Shown: piece by piece, positions 58,145-64,000 of the stretch | Layout of the letters: each line of letters starts with the position of its first letter | How positions within the stretch are numbered: the stretch's first letter is position 1 | Source: Irpex lacteus | Lineage: Eukaryota; Basidiomycota; Agaricomycetes; Polyporales; Irpicaceae | NCBI GenBank assembly: GCA_001986395.2 | Contig: MQVO02000003.1 | Location: forward strand, 1,612,001-1,676,000 | DNA length: 64,000 nt | Direction of reading: 5' to 3' | Position numbers and translations under genes: made by a program | Notes under the pieces: generated by a model | What the model saw: the letters and a program-made list of their open reading frames with translations, nothing else | Databases searched by the model: none | What the model was told of the DNA's origin: nothing

Positions 58145-60377
58145 ATGTCCTCGCCAAAACGAAGCGCGTCGCCGACCCCGTCGACTTCAGAAGCAAAACG
58201 GATAAAGCTGACTGTGCCTCAGCAAAATCAAGGCGTGACCGCTGTCGACCCGGACAACGCCCCTGGCAAACGCAGCGAACTCGAGCCCATACAGAGCACA
58301 GACATTGCCAACTTGCCACCGGACGCTGTTGGCGAATCTGCAGAGCAGTCTTCAGCACAGCCAACTATTAAGCAGCTGAAGGCGGATGAAGGAGAGGATG
58401 GTGGAGACGTCTCTATGGCGGAAGGAGGAGACGCTGCAGACGAAGAAGGGGACTCAGGAGACGAGAACGAAGAGGAGGACACCGCACAGCTGGAGGCTAC
58501 ACGCCAGAGACTGGACGAGCAGGCACGAAAATACCTTGCCGAACAAGCTCATGAGGTTATCATACCGTCCTACGCTGCGTGGTTTGACATGTCAAAGATC
58601 CACCCTGTCGAGCGACGTGCTCTGCCTGAGTTCTTCAACTCTCGCAACCGCTCCAAAACACCTGCCATATACAAGGACTACCGCGACTTCATGATTAACA
58701 CTTACCGGCTGCGTCCTTCCGAATATCTCACAGTCACAGCGTGCCGACGCAACTTGGCTGGAGACGTTTGTGCTATCATGCGTGTGCACGCATTCCTTGA
58801 ACAGTGGGGACTCATTAACTACCAGGTGCGTATACTTCTGCTGCATCAGAAGTGCAGCTGACGTATAGCACACATTTGCTTCAATGCAGATTGATCCTGA
58901 GCAACGCCCGGCTGCTCTCGCGCCCCCTTTCACTGGTCATTTCAGAGTGATCCTCGATACCCCCAGAGGTTTGCAGGCACTTCATCCTGGAACTCGTCCC
59001 AACAACCACCCTAATGCACCCAACGCCCCGAATAGTGCCAAACCGGCATCTTCCTCCACTCCTGCCTCCCTCGAACTTCGCTCTTCGATCTACCAAACAA
59101 CTGCCAAAGCTTCTCGCCAGGTTAGCTCTGAGGACGCGACCGCCTTAACAAACGGGGCCAATGGGCATGTCAACGGGCGGTCATCAGACGTGAAGCACCA
59201 ATGCGACACATGCGGCGTCGACTGCACACCCGTCCGCTACCACTCGCTGAAAGTCAAAGACTTCGAGTTATGCCCCCCTTGCTACCTCGATGGTCGTTTC
59301 CCGAGTTCAATGTTCAGCGGAGACTTCGTCAAGCTCACGCAGTCACACGGTCAGAACGGTGTTCACCACGGCACCGGTGCTGAGACGGAGGATGATTGGA
59401 CAGACCAGGAGGTGCTCAAGCTTCTGGAGGGCGTAGAGATGTACGACGACGATTGGTCAGAAATCGAACGTCACGTCGGCTCGCGTTCCGCACAACAGTG
59501 CATTCGCAAATTCTTGGAGCTGCCAATCGAGGATCCGTATATCGCCACGGAGGGCAATCTAGGACCCTTGCGATACGCCCGAGTTCCATTCGAGCAAGCA
59601 GATAACCCTGTGATGAGCGTCGTTGCCTTCCTGGCCGGGGTTGTTGGACCAGGTGTAGCTGCTGAAGCTGCGAAGACCGCACTACACGAACTTACCGATG
59701 GCGACAAGAAGGAGGAGACAGTGACCGGTGACGGTGCAGAGGCTGAAGCTGAGGCTGAGGGGGAGAAGCAAGAGGACAAGATGGACGAGGATGCACCGAA
59801 GGAGCCGGTTGCGCAGGAGGTGACTGCGGGTCCCTCAAGTAAACCCGGCACACCACAGCCAACTTCCTCTGAGGCTATGGTCGTTGATGGGGAGAAGTCT
59901 TCTTCTGCGGACAAGCCCAAAGCAACCGTCCCTCACTCCAAGGTCGTTCGCGCAGCGAATCTAGCGCTCAAGTCTTCTGCTAAAGCTGCTCAGGAGCTTG
60001 TTGACGCGGAGGACCGACGTATTCGATCGACTTTGGCGTCCTTGATCAAATTGACGCTTACAAAGCTGGAGCTGAAGATGTCGCAGTTCGAGGAGCTCGA
60101 GGAGCTTTTGGAGGAGGAGCGTAAGGGACTTGAGAGCTCGCGGATGTCCCTCGTCAACGAGAGGTTGAACTTGAAGAAGATGGTTGACAACGTCAAGGTT
60201 GAGTTGGCTAGACATGCAGAGGGGACGGGCTTGCCAGGTGCTCTTGCTGAGGTCGGGGCACAGGCACAAAACACCCTCGTATCACATGGCACTGTGGCGA
60301 ACCTGGTTCAGCCCGGTGTATCTTTGGAGGGCGATTTGGGCCCTGTAGGTACCCCGAATATTGCGAACCTTGGGTAG
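58145..60377 (+). CDS. SWI/SNF-RSC subunit of Swi3/Rsc8 type
   Basis: A core scaffold subunit of SWI/SNF- and RSC-type chromatin remodellers, about 720 residues in two exons. Order of domains: a disordered acidic N-terminus (residues 1-135); a SWIRM domain ([56 protein letters not shown] and onwards to about 250); a ZZ-type zinc finger near 330-375 ([20 protein letters not shown]); a SANT domain near 395-445 ([20 protein letters not shown] then [14 protein letters not shown]); and a C-terminal coiled coil near 620-670 ([20 protein letters not shown]). All match the family. The start at 58145 (MSSPKRSAS) was chosen over the longer open frame beginning 58016, whose extra residues look like promoter. 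The intron at 58827-58889 is the only one seen. Confidence 0.93.
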
Positions 60378-60638
60378 AAAGTAATCGTGAGCTAGTCTGG
60401 TTATCGTATTTGCTGTTCTTTGTATTGCTGTCTCTGTAATCGTTCTATCCTTACAACCCGCATGAGTTCGTAATTTGCTGTGGTGAAGCTGAACTACGCT
60501 ACGACCGTGATTGGGCGCTAGCCTCAAGCCCATTCTTGATTTCAGCCTCCATCATTGAAGTTCATTGAAGCTTGCAATTGAAGCTTGAAGAGCGGCGATT
60601 GCAACAACGTCGGTCACAAGGGGAAACAGTCACTCACT

Positions 60639-63291
60639 ATGGACCCTCCGACCACAAGCCAAGATGTGGGCCATCCAAGAAAGAAACCCAAACAACAGCT
60701 TAAGGTAGAACAGGTGGCAAAGCCATGCCATATAACTCGTCTCCCTGTCGAAATTCTCGCCGAAATTCTCTCGTATACCAGAGTCAACGACATTCTCGCA
60801 GTAGCTCGCACCAGCAAGTACTACTGTGGGACCTTGGTACAAAACCCGGCATCTACGTATATCTGGAAGGAAGCTCGTGCACGTTTCAAACCTAAAGCCA
60901 TTCCAGATCCCACCCCTAATTTCAGGGAACCATCCTACGCGGCATTTCTGTTTGACAAGGGAATATGCGAGGTATGTTCTAGTCCATACTGAATGACTTA
61001 GTATTCACAAGTCATACTTTGCAACCAGATCTGTCAGGCCAAGACGAAGGAACCATTGGTCTCCTATTCGTTACGATTACGCTTGTGTAACGTAAGTAAA
61101 CCAGACTGCAGTCCTGAAGGTGTTTCTGATAATTCAGCAGCGAACATCTTGTCATAATGTATGGAGGTACGTACAGTCGTTGCAAAGCGAGTGTATGTCT
61201 GACGGCTCTCTTACAGAAACAACAAAGCGAAAATGATATATCCGCCCTCTTATGGCTTGATCGATCCTGAAGCAAGAGAGTTACTCGCGCCGTTATTGCC
61301 ATTAGAGAATAACAGTCAATGTACGTCGTCAGTCTGTGTTCTTCGGCCACCACTGACTGATCTGGATTTCCCTCCACTCAGTGGTCAACGCAAGAGGTGT
61401 GTTCCGATGTCTATCTCCGGTCTGCTCTCCCGACGATAGTTGACAAGTAATAGCCGCCCATTATTACAGGTTAGACGACTACGCTCAGCACGCTGATGCA
61501 AGAAACAGAATCCAAGCTATTCCGTCCACGAGGGCAAATTACGCGCGTACGATAAATCTTCGGATAGAACACAAGAAACCGACCTTGGAGGTACGCTACA
61601 TGGATTATCAACACGGTCCATATTCACAGTCTCGCAGTTGTGCCAGAAGTTGCTCGAGTGGAGGGGGGAATATGACCGGGTAGCGGAGAAAGTTAAGAAA
61701 GCGAATCTTGCAACGTACGTGCTTGTTTTACTCGGTGTGTACGTATCCACATCGTTTTTCCAGCGCGGCTAAAATCGCTTTGTCCGAGGGTTGGAAAACA
61801 CACGATTTACATCAATGTCCCAGTTTCGCGCTGTTGTATGTATCGAAGGCGGCGGACCTGGTGGAGTTTACTGTTGAAGGTATGTATATTTTATGTGCAC
61901 AGATAATAATAATCAACAGTTGCACAATCAGACTTTGGACGTATCAAACCGCAGGTCCAGCGCGAACTTGAAGCTCTACACGCCGAGCAGCAGAGATACA
62001 AGGGCGTAAGGACGATTGAGGACCAACGGGAGGCGATCACAAAGCTCTATGAACGCATGAAGTCACAGCCAGGTGTGATCGTGCCGCCATTAGCAACGTT
62101 TCGCAAACTTCCGTTCGTTCGCAGGGTGGCGGGTTCTTCCACCTCTCAGGACGTTACAAAAGAGATTGAACAATCGAAGTTGGTCGCTCAACTAGCGCAG
62201 GATGACGTGGATACATGGGTTCAGGGTGCAAAGGAAGCTATGAGCAACATCCTAGGATTTGCACCGCCGAACGAAACAAGCTCAGCCTCCCTCGCGCCTG
62301 TCGAACGTCTGACAGCCCGTTTTCGCTGTAAGAGGTGTGACTCGCAGCCGAACTGGCCCGGCGACGGCAGTATGAGCTTCGCTGAGGCTTGTGCGCATCA
62401 GTGCGCCCACACAAGGAGAAGGCCCAGTGCACAAAAACCGTGGAACGCGGCACAGTTTGTGCCCGATTATAAGGTGAGTATGCCTTCCTTCGGACGCAAT
62501 TATCAATCCAACTGATTTGCCGAGGTTAGGCCATTGATGTAGTACAACAAGTACTGATGTGGTGCGGATACACTGCAGACGACGCTTTGTCATTGGAAGC
62601 TCCAGAGGAAGTGGGGACACGGATTCAATGTCTGACATGCCCCTCACGAATGGTGATGACCTATAATAACCTGGTATGTGCTCTTCTTCCCACATCTTTG
62701 GTATATGCCGTTGATTACGCTTTGTAGTTCAGCCATTGTTATCGGCATGAGACCATGCAGCTGAGGCTTTTGCCAGTTGCAGAAGTCGCCGACATTCTTG
62801 AATATCCTATCACAGTGGGCCGGCGTGCTCAGCTGATAGCGCGTTCTGAGAAATCTGAAGCTGAACGTCAGAGGCGAGTTTATGGCTGCCGGCACTGTCA
62901 GCAGAAAACCTCAGTTCCATCGGAAGGTGACGCTTCCACAAAGCCGGATATAAATATGGCAGACGCTCCCTCTCAGCTGGACAGCGCGACATCCGGGCCA
63001 GACCACACCCAAGATGGTGCACGAGGCTCGCATGGAGAGGCGGCGAAGGTAAAGCACAAGAAGAGCAAGTCGGCCCAGTTATTCAAGTTTGACGGGTTGC
63101 GGTCACATGCCAAAGAAAAGTGAGTGAACCGCGTGTTTTAAGGGTGATGACTAAATGACCCATATGTCCGTTGTCCCCGTGTTTGTAGACACGGTATCCT
63201 CTGGATTGGAGACGAAGATTTCTTTGAGCATTTGGAAGACGAAGCTGTACCGTTGGATTCAAACCCCAGTACCTCTACCCCTTCTATCTAG
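60639..63291 (+). CDS. F-box protein with Cys-rich segments
   Basis: The N-terminal F-box is clear: ITRLPVEILAEILSYTRVND then ILAVARTSKYYCG. It would bind Skp1 and so bring a target to an SCF ubiquitin ligase. It is followed by WKEARARFKPKAIPDPTP and FREPSYAAFLFDKGICE, then ICQAKTK, a Cys/His-rich stretch split by short introns, a helical middle (TIEDQREAITKLYERM-like), and a C-terminal part with RFRCKRCDSQP, IQCLTCPSRMVM, FSHCYRH and YGCRHCQQK. This suggests zinc-binding elements. It ends HGILWIGDEDFFEHLEDEA and then TAG at 63289-63291. At least seven introns are needed. The start at 60639 (MDPPTTSQ) was preferred; an in-frame Met exists at 60585. The target is unknown. Confidence 0.8.
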
Positions 63292-64000
63292 TTACGTTTA
63301 CACATCATTTAGGAAGGCACCATGTCCTGGTACACCGAATACGAATACTCGCTAAACTGCTCTTATCGTCATTCTCTGGTCTTCGTCTTCGTTTTAAGCG
63401 CCTCTGGAGCACAACCCAAACAAGTCATCATGCGCATCTGGACTGATCTTCTCACAGCGTCATGCACTCACCCTAGCTTCTGATCTAGGTTTCCTGGGAG
63501 TACTCCTCGACGTTCGTCCGCTGATCGACAGCAGATGCAGGTCGCGACGCCCTCGAGCTCGCACAAGTCTCGGTCGGGTTCAGTTGGATGTTTAAACATA
63601 GTCCCTAGTTCCGGCATTCGTCCGTGTTCTGCTAACTCTCCAGACAAAGCGTCTTCAATTGCTCAAAGCCCCACTTTGGGCTGATACGGCACTACCACAA
63701 CAACAGGACGAGTGAAGGGACCGTATCAGTGGCCGACGGACTGTATATATCAGAAGGCCCGAAGCATATCGCGTGGTCGCAGATAGCATGTGAGTAGCCC
63801 ACCTTGTGCCATGTATGTGATGCTTCGCGTTCATATGTGCTGAAGCGAGCGAACAGGTCTAATGACCATCGAAACAGCTTCGTTTGGTAGGATGTGCAGT
63901 GCGGCACGCTCTGCGACCATGCCGCACAATCCACCCTCAGGCTGGCACCTTATTCTTGGAAGCCGTCGCATGATGCTTGCAGTCGTTATCCGGCCGGCGG
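63292..64000. other. Right-hand flank, no gene recognised
   Basis: 709 bases downstream of the F-box gene. An 80-codon frame at 63692-63934 (-) has no motif. The stretch may be 3' UTR and the start of the next intergenic region. Confidence 0.5.

Noticed and set aside
1..64000. tRNA, rRNA, CRISPR or bacterial mobile elements
   Set aside because: I looked for tRNA B-box-like words and regularly spaced repeats. Isolated GGTTC or GATTC words occurred only in coding or unstructured contexts, and no regular repeat array was found.

Overview
The window is nuclear DNA of a filamentous basidiomycete fungus, most likely an Agaricomycete. The evidence is many short GT-AG introns (about 45-70 bases), dense genes on both strands, a Swi3/Rsc8 and RAD52 of fungal type, and several lineage-typical families of unknown function (7TM-like proteins, WW-like membrane proteins, type-B carboxylesterases). 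No ribosomal, tRNA, CRISPR or bacterial feature was recognised. Gene models were spliced by eye, so exon ends are approximate. Names rest on recognised motifs, not on database searches.

Layout. From 1 to 24.4 kb: RAD52 (cut by the left edge), a three-LIM paxillin-like protein, a 7TM-like membrane protein, a 3.9 kb gap holding a 538-bp hAT-type MITE and a probable decayed gene, a second copy of the 7TM-like gene in the opposite orientation, a secreted carboxylesterase, an XPG/Rad2-type nuclease and the coatomer alpha subunit. From 25.4 to 39.3 kb lies an accessory block: two paralogous WW-like membrane-protein genes on the + strand, each followed by a run of small three-exon genes on the - strand (three, then two). 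All five small genes belong to one family that I do not recognise. The block looks like a tandem segmental duplication, because a decayed copy of the last exon of the downstream AFI1 gene lies at the end of the first unit. From 39.2 to 49.4 kb: AFI1 (polarity/Arf3 docking), a small unknown gene, a type I metacaspase, a 215-bp MITE with a TA duplication, and a third WW-like membrane protein. From 49.9 to 63.3 kb the content is housekeeping again: NDUFAF2, a PPR-like protein, a single-pass surface protein, proteasome subunit Rpn3, the chromatin remodeller subunit Swi3/Rsc8 and an F-box protein.

The main candidate for an undescribed system is the 25-39 kb block. The five small proteins share a beta-rich Thr/Val N-terminal motif, a short amphipathic motif ending in M(L/I/V)xxG(L/M)(K/Q), and identical intron phases, but have very different tails. 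They are convergently arranged with the WW-like membrane genes. Separately, three conserved genes (COPA, RPN3 and the PPR-like gene) each need a single-base frame correction. This is best explained by assembly errors, and should be kept in mind when reading the other models.
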